A program made the translations under genes and the position numbers. Positions 13,465 to 20,209 of a DNA stretch of 22,179 nucleotides are shown here, one piece after another (the stretch's first letter is position 1; the number at the start of each line of letters is the position of its first letter). The notes beneath the pieces are model-generated. The model worked only from the letters and a program-made list of their open reading frames with translations, ran no database searches and had not been told where the DNA came from. This DNA comes from a virus: IMG/VR virus record IMGVR_UViG_3300008266_000908, positions 1 through 22,179 of that record; one strand, written 5' to 3'.

Positions 13465-13608
13465 TTAATTTTTTTCTACGTACACTTTTTGAGTTCCGTA
13501 TTTATTAGCCATAATCTCAGCGAACTGAAGATTAGGTGTGAATACTCTTTGACCTTTGTCATTAATGTAAGAGTAAATTTCGTTTACAATTATTTGTTCT
13601 TCACTCAT
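13465..13608 (-). CDS. 47-aa small protein of unknown function
   Basis: An ORF from ATG at 13608 encodes MSEEQIIVNEIYSYINDKGQ, then RVFTPNLQFAEIMANKYGTQ and KVYVEKN. Composition and predicted secondary structure are protein-like, and a consensus promoter stands about 50 nt upstream. It lies directly before the large-RNA promoter. The reading FTPNLQFAEIMANKYGT suggests a small helix-turn-helix-like or recognition helix, but this is weak. No family recognised. Confidence 0.62.
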   Translation of the reverse strand: MSEEQIIVNEIYSYINDKGQRVFTPNLQFAEIMANKYGTQKVYVEKN

Positions 13609-13656
13609 TTTTTTCAGTTTTTCAAATTATTATTAGGTCGTTTCCTAATTGTTTAA

Positions 13657-13687
13657 CAAATCTAAAACATTTATTCTAAACTGTCAA
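13657..13687 (-). promoter_or_regulatory. Bacteroidota-type promoter for 47-aa gene
   Basis: On the minus strand, TTG (13687-13685), 20 nt, TAGATTTG (13664-13657), an exact consensus. Read-through could also extend into the large RNA, so that RNA may have a primary and a longer form. Confidence 0.8.
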
Positions 13688-13754
13688 TTGTTTTCTATAA
13701 AAAAAATGAAATTTGTCAGAGGTATTGTATAAATATATTGAAAGGTATCAAAAT

Positions 13755-14156
13755 CTATACTTTTTTTAAAAAAATTACAATTTTTTCATTTTCTATTATT
13801 TCAGCATTTAATGATTCAAGTATACTTTTAGATAAATTATTATTTTTATATCTATAACCTATCCAATATTCTATACCCATTTTTTTTGTTTCTTCAATTG
13901 AAAGATTTAATATGTGTTTCCCAAAACCATTTTTTCTATAATTTTCATTGACAAATAAATCAAGACAAACTACAGAATTACTAAAATTTAAAACAGGTTT
14001 ATCAGGTATAAATTCATATATTTCATTCTGAAGAATTTCTAAATAATCAAAATTGTATATTTTTATTTCCGCAATGACCTCTTGATCATTGAAAAAATAA
14101 ATTTTTAGTCCGTCTTTTTGATTTATATTTCCAGTTTTACCTACTTTATAATCCAC
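13755..14156 (-). CDS. GNAT-family acetyltransferase
   Basis: This 133-aa protein begins at GTG (14156), as no in-frame ATG is suitably placed. The acetyl-CoA site is VCLDLFVNENYRKNGFGKHI (R74, G77, G79), followed by LSIEETKKMGIEYWIGYRYK and NNNLSKSILESLNAEII, the usual motif B layout. It lacks the tag seen on the other GNAT (7500-7952) and is more compact. Both share the N-terminal phrase G-K-T-G/T-G-K-L-N type start and KIEI/KIYFF strand, so they may be distant paralogues. Substrate unknown. It is downstream of the DHH gene and probably co-transcribed. Confidence 0.82.
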   Translation of the reverse strand: MDYKVGKTGNINQKDGLKIYFFNDQEVIAEIKIYNFDYLEILQNEIYEFIPDKPVLNFSNSVVCLDLFVNENYRKNGFGKHILNLSIEETKKMGIEYWIGYRYKNNNLSKSILESLNAEIIENEKIVIFLKKV

Positions 14157-14179
14157 AATTTATAAAGTAAAATTAAAAA

Positions 14180-16012
14180 TTAGAATCTCAATAAATTAGT
14201 TGCTAAATTTTTATATTTACCTATCAAAGGTATTTCTAAAACTTTTTTACCTCTGAATTCATAATTTTGTTCAGGTAACATTAATTTAATCTGACCTGTT
14301 TCATCAATACCAACTAAAGGATAATTTACATTTCTCATAGTAATATTACGACTTTGTATTACGGTACATTTGCCAGGATGGTCCCATTGACCTCTATTAT
14401 CAAATATAGATTCCAAATTTTCATTTATAAAATCCCATTCACTTTCAGTTAATTTACTATTCCCAGATACGTGATTTTTTAACATAATGAAGACATCTTT
14501 TTTACTTATGGACTCAGTAATAGTCTCACCTCCTGATGTTATTTTTTGATTTAAAATTTCAACAAACTTATCTCTTATGTCTTTTGTAAGTTCTGTCGTT
14601 CCTCTCCCCTGTTTTGGGTTTGCAAGTGACTCAACATCAATACCCTCTTTTTTCATTCCATTAATTGCTGATTGAATTTGTTTTTCTGAAAGTTTTCTAA
14701 ACCTTAAAAGTTTTTGTTTGATGTCTTGTATGAACGTATTTGAACCTTCGTAAAATGCGATAGGTATTGCATCTGCCGGTAAATCTTTTACATATGGTTT
14801 ATCATATCCGCTATAAACAAAACCAATACCTGAAATAGTTGTTATACATTTATGTCCACCAGCATTTGCAACTAAATAATCATAAGCACTTATTGTATTT
14901 GTTTTTGGGTCGAAAGAAGGCATTGACCCGTAAATGGCATCCATGTCTTTTTGAGTGAACCCAACAGAATCTGCTGTTGCCTTTTTTTCAGATACTTTTT
15001 TTATTATTTTATAAGGTAATATTACTTTTTCTAGTTCTGGTTTAAAACTTAATAACACCTCATCTTTTATTTTTCCTAAATCAACACCTTTAAGCTCTCT
15101 ATCCGCTTTATATGGATTACAAGATGCCTGAACTAAACCTACAGGAGCACCAAGACCAGTAACTAAAAAGTCCGCATCAGGGTGTAAATCAAATGGTGTA
15201 TATCTGTCGTATGAACCTTTTTTCATTGATCCTAAACCAAATTGATAAAGTACCCCACCCTCTTTTTGAATTACCCCTTCTTTTGATCTGTCTTCGATAT
15301 ATTTTTGTTGATTTTGTTGCATTACTTCTGGCGAAGCAAAACCATGTTTTTTTGCAATATTAACAATTGTATTATACAAGTTCTCTAAAGATGGTTCACA
15401 GTTCATAACAAGGTATTCAAGTAAATCTCTACCATCGACCTTATCATTTTTATACGCTAAAAGAAGTTTGTTTAAAACAAGACCCATTAATAATTTATTT
15501 CTTTTAACACTTTGATCCTTATCGTATTTAAAAATAAAATTCATTACCATTTTTGTTGTGATCTGATTTGCTGCAAAGTTTGCAGAATCAATGGTTGATA
15601 CAACAAATAAATCTTCGTCTTTAAATAAATCTTTAGGTGATATTTTTTGAGAGATTGTTTCTACGTTGGATCTTGAATGTTTAAAATCTGTTGCAGTATC
15701 TTTTTCTACACCTACTTGTGAATCATGATGGTCTGTATGGATTTTAAACATTGGTTTTCCGTGTGCAAAATCAACAAGTACTGGCATTATTTTACCTTCA
15801 GCATCTGCTTTTTTAATTGCCCATTCTTTTTCACCATATTGAATAATTTCAGCATCAACTACTTTAAATCCTTGATTTTCAAGATACGCCTTCATTGCAA
15901 TTCCTGATGCAACACCATCAAGATCCTGATGAAAGTATACTTTTGCTTCCTTATATCTTTCAAGAAGGTTATTTATGTCTCTGATTCCCGATTCCTTAAT
16001 AAGTTTTTTCAT
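14180..16012 (-). CDS. Tagged DHH-family phosphoesterase
   Basis: This 610-aa protein has the DHH superfamily signature. Motif I is VYFHQDLDGVASG (H28, D30, D32), motif II includes LVDFAHG (D81), motif III is IHTDHHDS (D94-H95-H96), and a later acidic residue lies in STIDSAN (D142). VANAGGHKC (G385-G386-H387) resembles the GGH of DHHA1 domains. These bind two metal ions and hydrolyse phosphodiesters in RecJ-type nucleases, nanoRNases or cyclic-dinucleotide phosphodiesterases. Residues 423-456 carry an SF-LSxxQ module also found twice in the zinc-finger protein. A further domain (about 500-610) is unknown. The start LIKE|S (residues 4-8) fits the prohead-protease consensus, though it lies very near the N-terminus. 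The TATTTAT element precedes the ATG. Confidence 0.85.
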   Translation of the reverse strand: MKKLIKESGIRDINNLLERYKEAKVYFHQDLDGVASGIAMKAYLENQGFKVVDAEIIQYGEKEWAIKKADAEGKIMPVLVDFAHGKPMFKIHTDHHDSQVGVEKDTATDFKHSRSNVETISQKISPKDLFKDEDLFVVSTIDSANFAANQITTKMVMNFIFKYDKDQSVKRNKLLMGLVLNKLLLAYKNDKVDGRDLLEYLVMNCEPSLENLYNTIVNIAKKHGFASPEVMQQNQQKYIEDRSKEGVIQKEGGVLYQFGLGSMKKGSYDRYTPFDLHPDADFLVTGLGAPVGLVQASCNPYKADRELKGVDLGKIKDEVLLSFKPELEKVILPYKIIKKVSEKKATADSVGFTQKDMDAIYGSMPSFDPKTNTISAYDYLVANAGGHKCITTISGIGFVYSGYDKPYVKDLPADAIPIAFYEGSNTFIQDIKQKLLRFRKLSEKQIQSAINGMKKEGIDVESLANPKQGRGTTELTKDIRDKFVEILNQKITSGGETITESISKKDVFIMLKNHVSGNSKLTESEWDFINENLESIFDNRGQWDHPGKCTVIQSRNITMRNVNYPLVGIDETGQIKLMLPEQNYEFRGKKVLEIPLIGKYKNLATNLLRF

Positions 16013-16017
16013 ATTAA

Positions 16018-16024
16018 ATAAATA
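16018..16024 (-). promoter_or_regulatory. TATTTAT start-proximal element (DHH gene)
   Basis: On the minus strand CATATTTATTTAAT precedes ATG at 16012; TATTTAT is 5 nt from the start. It lies just beyond a terminator, so the DHH gene starts a new unit here. Confidence 0.5.
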
Positions 16025-16035
16025 TGAAATAAAAC

Positions 16036-16059
16036 AAAAAAACCAACATTACTGTTGGT
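16036..16059 (-). terminator. Rho-independent terminator overlapping methyltransferase stop
   Basis: On the minus strand ACCAACA / TGTTGGT with loop GTAA is followed by seven Ts. The TAA stop of the methyltransferase C-terminal fragment (16051-16049) falls in the loop. Confidence 0.9.
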
Positions 16060-16513
16060 CTTCCTTGATTTCTTCTAACTTCTTAAAGTATTCGACTCTT
16101 GTTCTTGCAACTTCGGCGTAGTTTGGTGAAAGTTCTATTCCCAACCACCTTCTTCCTAACACTTCTGCAGCCACCAAACTTGTTCCTGAACCGGTAAAAG
16201 GATCTAAAACTATATCGTTTTTGTAGGACAATATCTTAATTGCTTTAGTTGGTATATCCATTGAAAAGGTTGCCTTAGTCAAAGACTTCGTATCTGCAAA
16301 GTATTTCCACTGAGCGAATACTAAATCCATGAATTCTTTTTTATCTTGTTCTTCATAAACCACTTTCTTCTTTATTGTACCATCTTCTTGTTCAATCTCC
16401 GTTGGTGTTCCTTTCCATTGTGGCTCACCTTTTACCTTTCTGATATGTTGTTTTTTATATGCTAAAATAATACACTCCTTTGGGTTATATATGTAAGGTG
16501 AGGATGGTGACAT
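16049..16513 (-). CDS. DNA methyltransferase, C-terminal fragment
   Basis: This 154-aa frame holds the C-terminal half of an N6-adenine/N4-cytosine methyltransferase. It begins at SPSSPYIYNPKECIILAYKK, continues through WKYFADTKSLTKATFSMDIP, and ends with the S-adenosylmethionine motif IVLDPFTGSGTSLVAAEVLG and the usual RRWLGIELSPNYAEVA. The catalytic SPPY motif is on the other fragment (16462-16746), which overlaps it in a different frame. An ATG at 16513 could allow separate translation, but the region normally linking the halves is missing, so this is most likely part of a broken gene. Confidence 0.8.
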   Translation of the reverse strand: MSPSSPYIYNPKECIILAYKKQHIRKVKGEPQWKGTPTEIEQEDGTIKKKVVYEEQDKKEFMDLVFAQWKYFADTKSLTKATFSMDIPTKAIKILSYKNDIVLDPFTGSGTSLVAAEVLGRRWLGIELSPNYAEVARTRVEYFKKLEEIKEDQQ

Positions 16514-16746
16514 CCAGGTATATTTAATGCAATACGACCATCATCTTTTAAAACTCTATATGTTTCTGTTAACCAGTTTCTAGCAAAAACAAGATAGTCT
16601 TCAAACTCAACATCATCTTCATGCACATCATATGCAATACCAACACCATAAGGAGGACTGGTTACAACCAAATCAATACACCCTTCAGGTAATGTCTTCA
16701 TTACTTCAATACAATCACCATTTATAATCTTTCCTGTTTCTATCAT
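16462..16746 (-). CDS. DNA methyltransferase, N-terminal fragment
   Basis: This 94-aa frame begins KIINGDCIEVMKTLPEGCID and contains catalytic motif IV LVVTSPPYGVG, then EDYLVFARNWLTETYRVLKD and GRIALNIPG. After that the frame runs into out-of-register sequence (CHHPHLTYITQRSVLF) and stops, while the correct frame resumes in the 154-aa ORF at about 16513. In intact relatives roughly 40-60 residues separate NIP from the SPSSPYIYNP segment; here they are gone. The gene therefore suffered an internal deletion that also shifted the frame, and is probably inactive. It overlaps the DUF3310 gene as ATGA. Confidence 0.8.
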   Translation of the reverse strand: MIETGKIINGDCIEVMKTLPEGCIDLVVTSPPYGVGIAYDVHEDDVEFEDYLVFARNWLTETYRVLKDDGRIALNIPGCHHPHLTYITQRSVLF

Positions 16747-16964
16747 TTGTTTTCTAATGTATTAATATGATGTTGTAAATACCATAAAGATTTCTTTAGG
16801 TCCTCCAACTCCTTTTCTTTATTTTTTTTACCAGCTCTTGAGATATACTTTACAGTATTTCCTAAACTAAAACCTAAATCCCAAGCATCAATAACCTTGA
16901 TTGCCTCATATGGATTTTCTTCTCCACCATAATGTTGGGGGTGGTTTACTTGTTCTTTACTCAT
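16743..16964 (-). CDS. DUF3310 family protein
   Basis: The protein is about 73 aa from the ATG at 16964 (MSKEQVNHPQHYGGEENPYE); a TTG three codons upstream is possible but less likely. It matches the DUF3310 pattern: VNHPxHY near the start, AIKVIDAWDLGFSLGNTVKY in the middle, then ISRAGKKNKEKELEDLKKSLWYLQHH. This domain occurs in many phages, including in the T7 gp1.7 nucleotide kinase, but its own role is not established. It is coupled by overlaps with the genes on both sides. Confidence 0.88.
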   Translation of the reverse strand: MSKEQVNHPQHYGGEENPYEAIKVIDAWDLGFSLGNTVKYISRAGKKNKEKELEDLKKSLWYLQHHINTLENK

Positions 16965-17151
16965 AAATTCCAAGTTGGATTAAATAACTTCTTACTTTTT
17001 TACCTAAATCTGCATCGTTTGGGTATTTTTTTACTAGTTCAATTATTACTTTTGAATCAACATTGATTTCTTTTTTTTGAACTTCAGGATTTTTATACCC
17101 AAACTCTTTTTCCTGTCTTAACTCGTTTAATGATCTTTGTTTTACTACCAT
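16957..17151 (-). CDS. Small basic protein of unknown function
   Basis: This 64-aa protein begins MVVKQRSLNELRQEKEFGYK and ends VRSYLIQLGIYE. It is charged and helical (VIIELVKKYPNDADLGKKVR), with no cysteine or membrane segment. The stop overlaps the start of the DUF3310 gene by 8 nt, indicating one operon. No family recognised. Confidence 0.68.
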   Translation of the reverse strand: MVVKQRSLNELRQEKEFGYKNPEVQKKEINVDSKVIIELVKKYPNDADLGKKVRSYLIQLGIYE

Positions 17152-17177
17152 GACTTTTTTATTTCAATAATAATAAA

Positions 17178-17927
17178 CTATATCTTATTTGTCAAATTTT
17201 TGTGTTTAATAATTTTTGATTGGATCATGTAGTTCATTATTTTCCTTTTTGCAATAGGAATCAATGTTTCTTTGAGTGGGTAATTATTATTGTGGTTAAT
17301 GGTAAAAACAATCAATTTACTATGAATCTTCGGGTCCTGTAAATTTTTAATTAGTGGTTTTTTTACCTCTTTTAGTTTTTCATCAAAATCTCCTTTTAGA
17401 CATTCACATATTCTTTTTATGTGACATTTTGTTTCAAGGTTTCCTTTCTTAATTGGTTTTATAATAAACTCATAAAGATATGTTTTGTTATTATAATCCA
17501 AAAAGAAAAGACCTTGTTTTGGTTCAATGTTTTTTGGGTTTTGTACCGGGTCAATTGAAACTGTGTCATTTACAATATCCCAAATTGCTTTAGCGTGGTT
17601 AAAGTAATCTGTTAGTTTTGTTGATGAGTATTTACAAATGTGGTATACATCAAGTATTTCTTCCTTTGTTAATAAAGGACAATCAACAGGAATTAAATCC
17701 GATATTAATATTTCATCGTCAGGGTCCTTTAATGCCCTATTAAGTGTTAAAATTTGACCTTTTTCAATTAAAAGATTAATACTAGCAAGATGTAATGAAA
17801 TTTCTTGAAACTGTGGGTATAACTTAAAACCATTTAAGTTTTTGTCTAATTTTTGTAAATAACCTAAAAGAACCAATTGTTTGTGTTCTAAATCGATTGG
17901 GTCTTGAAATAACCAGTCAGTTTTCAT
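17178..17927 (-). CDS. Conserved phage protein of unknown function
   Basis: This 249-aa soluble protein begins MKTDWLFQDPIDLEHKQLVL followed by LGYLQKLDKNLNGFKLYPQF, a start I associate with a recurrent Bacteroidota phage family without assigned function. The rest is alpha/beta with strands GLFFLDYNNKTYLYEFIIKP and SKLIVFTINHN, and a basic C-terminal helix (KRKIMNYMIQSKIIKHKN). No catalytic motif is evident. Confidence 0.78.
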   Translation of the reverse strand: MKTDWLFQDPIDLEHKQLVLLGYLQKLDKNLNGFKLYPQFQEISLHLASINLLIEKGQILTLNRALKDPDDEILISDLIPVDCPLLTKEEILDVYHICKYSSTKLTDYFNHAKAIWDIVNDTVSIDPVQNPKNIEPKQGLFFLDYNNKTYLYEFIIKPIKKGNLETKCHIKRICECLKGDFDEKLKEVKKPLIKNLQDPKIHSKLIVFTINHNNNYPLKETLIPIAKRKIMNYMIQSKIIKHKNLTNKI

Positions 17928-17976
17928 TAAAATATTTTAGATAAAAAATAGATGTTTTTTTAATGAGTGTAAATGA

Positions 17977-18186
17977 TTAGTTATATCTCATAACATAATA
18001 TTCCTCTCCGTTGATGTTATATGAGTCTTCTGTTCCATCATAACCATTTAATACGTGTCCATAACCATCAGTTCTTATCACATAATCAATAGCCGCCTCA
18101 ACATCAACAAAATCTAAAAGTGCGCTATTATCATAACCTCTATCTCTTAAAAGGTCAAAAATATTATCAACATTGTCGTCAACCAT
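17977..18186 (-). CDS. C-terminal fragment of a frameshifted tagged gene
   Basis: The 69 residues from the internal ATG at 18186 read VDDNVDNIFDLLRDRGYDNS ... GYGHVLNGYDGTEDSYNING ... YYVMRYN. The same frame is open upstream to about 18245 and reads IKENPEGDYDEESIEEAIEN in front of the ATG, continuing the upstream 286-aa ORF. This is therefore the end of one gene of about 355 aa interrupted by a frameshift rather than a separate gene. The GYGHxLNxYDGTE motif looks conserved but I cannot name its family. Confidence 0.65.
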   Translation of the reverse strand: MVDDNVDNIFDLLRDRGYDNSALLDFVDVEAAIDYVIRTDGYGHVLNGYDGTEDSYNINGEEYYVMRYN

Positions 18187-18191
18187 GTTTT

Positions 18192-19052
18192 CTATAGCTT
18201 CTTCGATTGATTCTTCATCGTAATCACCTTCTGGATTTTCTTTAATGTGTGTATTTCTAAATATTGTTTTTGTTGATCTGTTAATTCTTTATTTATATTC
18301 CAATCTTCAGGGCTTTGTCTAACGTATTCGTTGTAGTCCTCATAAAGATAGTCCCTCACATATCTTTCATCAATATGGTTTTCCCAAACATGTTCTCTAA
18401 ATGCATCAAAACCACTATCATCAATTAGTGATTCTAAATTTTCTTTTGCTGCTTCATATAAATTATCTTCACCTTCATAAACAACATATTCACTTTCAAA
18501 GTTTTTTGAGCCTAACCAAAGATACATACTTGAATCTCCATAGTGTTTGTATTTGGTATTAACTAAAAAATATTTATCTTCACCTTCTTGTACAATTCCA
18601 CCTTCTTCAAGATAATAAAAAATTGCTTCAGTTTCATTTGATTCTTTATTATCATTTTTAACGTCCCAAGCACCTTCTTCTCTTAATTCGTTTTGATATG
18701 CAATTCTTTCTTCGTATATTTTTTGTTTTTCTAATCTTTGCATTTCAGAACCCCAATAATCTAACCTACCTCTTACTTTATTTTTATCAAAAAATGGAAT
18801 TTTAGTATAACCGATATCTAAATTACCTTGTACTAAATCAATACTATCAATATTTGTCACATGTTCTTTTCCTCTAAGATCTAATTCACCGGTAATTCTA
18901 ATTTTTTTACCAGCATAATCAGGAAGTCTTTTAATAATAGATCCATCACCATTAACATAATCCAAAAGTTCTTTATATTCTTCAGGACTAACGTCAACCC
19001 ACTCTTCGGTTTCTTCTTTTATTATTTTTTTAATTAAGGAATTTAAACTCAT
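18192..19052 (-). CDS. Tagged phage protein, N-terminal part, frameshifted
   Basis: This 286-aa ORF begins MSLNSLIKKIIKEETEEWVD, a short tag helix with I11-K-E13|E, then WVDVSPEEYKELLDYVNGDG. Residues about 40-90 (IRITGELDLRG, SIDLVQGNLDIGYTKIPFF, VRGRLDYWG) look like short leucine-rich-repeat strands. A charged middle and an acidic, Tyr-rich segment follow (DERYVRDYLYEDYNEYVRQS). The last 15 or so residues (TLKKIQKVITMKNQSKKL) are out of register: at the CA repeat 18246-18253 the natural frame moves to the 17977-18186 ORF. Function unknown; internal virion protein is an inference from the tag and the TATTTAT element. Confidence 0.78.
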   Translation of the reverse strand: MSLNSLIKKIIKEETEEWVDVSPEEYKELLDYVNGDGSIIKRLPDYAGKKIRITGELDLRGKEHVTNIDSIDLVQGNLDIGYTKIPFFDKNKVRGRLDYWGSEMQRLEKQKIYEERIAYQNELREEGAWDVKNDNKESNETEAIFYYLEEGGIVQEGEDKYFLVNTKYKHYGDSSMYLWLGSKNFESEYVVYEGEDNLYEAAKENLESLIDDSGFDAFREHVWENHIDERYVRDYLYEDYNEYVRQSPEDWNINKELTDQQKQYLEIHTLKKIQKVITMKNQSKKL

Positions 19053-19057
19053 ATTTT

Positions 19058-19064
19058 ATAAATA
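19058..19064 (-). promoter_or_regulatory. TATTTAT start-proximal element (18192-19052 gene)
   Basis: On the minus strand AACTATTTATAAAAT precedes the ATG at 19052; TATTTAT is 5 nt from the start, the same geometry as at the other tagged genes. Confidence 0.45.
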
Positions 19065-19092
19065 GTTTATGTTTACAAATGATTATTCATAG

Positions 19093-19110
19093 TTTATAAA
19101 TATTTATAAA
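19093..19110. repeat. 18-nt perfect palindrome in divergent intergenic gap
   Basis: TTTATAAATATTTATAAA equals its own reverse complement. It lies between the leftward gene starting at 19052 and the rightward 43-aa gene starting at 19138, and contains TATTTAT facing each way. It could be a bidirectional late promoter or an operator. Confidence 0.55.
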
Positions 19111-19137
19111 TAAAATAAACACAAAAAAACAAAGGTC

Positions 19138-19269
19138 ATGGGATGCGGTTGCAAAAATAAAAACAACGGAGGACAACAGGCACAACCTGTTCAGACTAAC
19201 CAACAAAACAATCAATCAGTTCAAGAGGCTGTAAAAAAAATTGTTGAGAAGTATTACAACAAAAAGTAA
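19138..19269 (+). CDS. 43-aa Cys/Gln/Asn-rich small protein
   Basis: A short rightward ORF begins at ATG 19138, encoding MGCGCKNKNNGGQQAQPVQT then NQQNNQSVQEAVKKIVEKYY and NKK. It has a CxC pair at residues 3-5, a Gln/Asn-rich linker, and an amphipathic C-terminal helix. The AT-rich palindrome and a TATTTAT copy lie upstream. I recall very similar MGCGCKxK starts in Bacteroidota phages. Metal binding by the CxC or a structural peptide role are possibilities only. Confidence 0.68.
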   Translation: MGCGCKNKNNGGQQAQPVQTNQQNNQSVQEAVKKIVEKYYNKK

Positions 19270-19333
19270 AAACTATTTAATCATAATTTTATTTTTTTTA
19301 AAATTGTTTAAATAAAAACAATAAAAAAATAAT

Positions 19334-20209
19334 ATGATTGAAATAAGTAACTTTTTGAATGGTGTCAACCTATGTAATATTTTCGCTTCTTTAGTAGTTG
19401 ATGAGATTAATAAAAAGTCTCCTAACTCGGTTACTGAAATAAATGTAACCGATGTTGGGAATTTTTATGTTGTGAGGGGTGTTACCTCATCTAAAGAGGT
19501 TATTGATGTTAATAAAGTTTTTCAGGATTTTACAAAACAATACCCTAAAAGATTCCAAACCTCTCTTAGATTGTTTGACTTAATACAGTATGACAAAAAA
19601 ATTACAGATAACCGTTTAATGATTAATTATGTTTGGGAAAAATCTAAAAGATTAAACGATATTCAAGAATTTGTAGATAACTCATCTAAAAAAAATATTT
19701 TTTATAATTTATCAATTTGTGATAAAAGTAAAACAGTTTTTTACGAATGTTTAGATGAAGACGTGAATCAAACCTATTATGAAATAGAAAAGTTTTTCGA
19801 GGGATACGTTTTGTCTAGAACTAATCAAATTAAAAAAAGTTATTCATCTGATAGATATTATGGGTTATCTAATAATGGTGAAAAGTTTTTCCATGTTTTA
19901 GTAAAAAACATAAAACATTGTCTTTTTATGATGGGTATATCTAATAAACTTAATATATCAATTTCTTCTAATTTATCTTTAGAAAATATTAATAATGAAG
20001 TAATTGGGTTAGATATCAAAGATAGTTCATTTATTGTTAGTAAAGATTGGTTAGAGTCTCTACTTCTTGATGTGTTCCCGTTTTCTTTATCTGAATTAGA
20101 GAATTATTTTGATCTTACAGATTATAGTTCTTCACAGGAAATATTAAAAAATGATTGTGTATTACCTTTTGAAAAATTAGATTTAATTAAAGAAATTATT
20201 TTAATCTAG
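19334..20209 (+). CDS. Phage protein of unknown function, 291 aa
   Basis: One of three rightward genes. The N-terminus (SNFLNGVNLCNIFASLVVDE then VTDVGNFYVVRGVTSSKEVI) has a strand-turn reminiscent of the first domain of S-adenosylmethionine synthetases (VxDxGxFYVxxGxTSS), but the catalytic HPDK and metal motifs are absent, so no enzyme is claimed. The remainder is helical and rich in Ser, Asn and Lys. Its end overlaps the convergent glutaredoxin gene by 9 nt. Confidence 0.72.
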   Translation: MIEISNFLNGVNLCNIFASLVVDEINKKSPNSVTEINVTDVGNFYVVRGVTSSKEVIDVNKVFQDFTKQYPKRFQTSLRLFDLIQYDKKITDNRLMINYVWEKSKRLNDIQEFVDNSSKKNIFYNLSICDKSKTVFYECLDEDVNQTYYEIEKFFEGYVLSRTNQIKKSYSSDRYYGLSNNGEKFFHVLVKNIKHCLFMMGISNKLNISISSNLSLENINNEVIGLDIKDSSFIVSKDWLESLLLDVFPFSLSELENYFDLTDYSSSQEILKNDCVLPFEKLDLIKEIILI

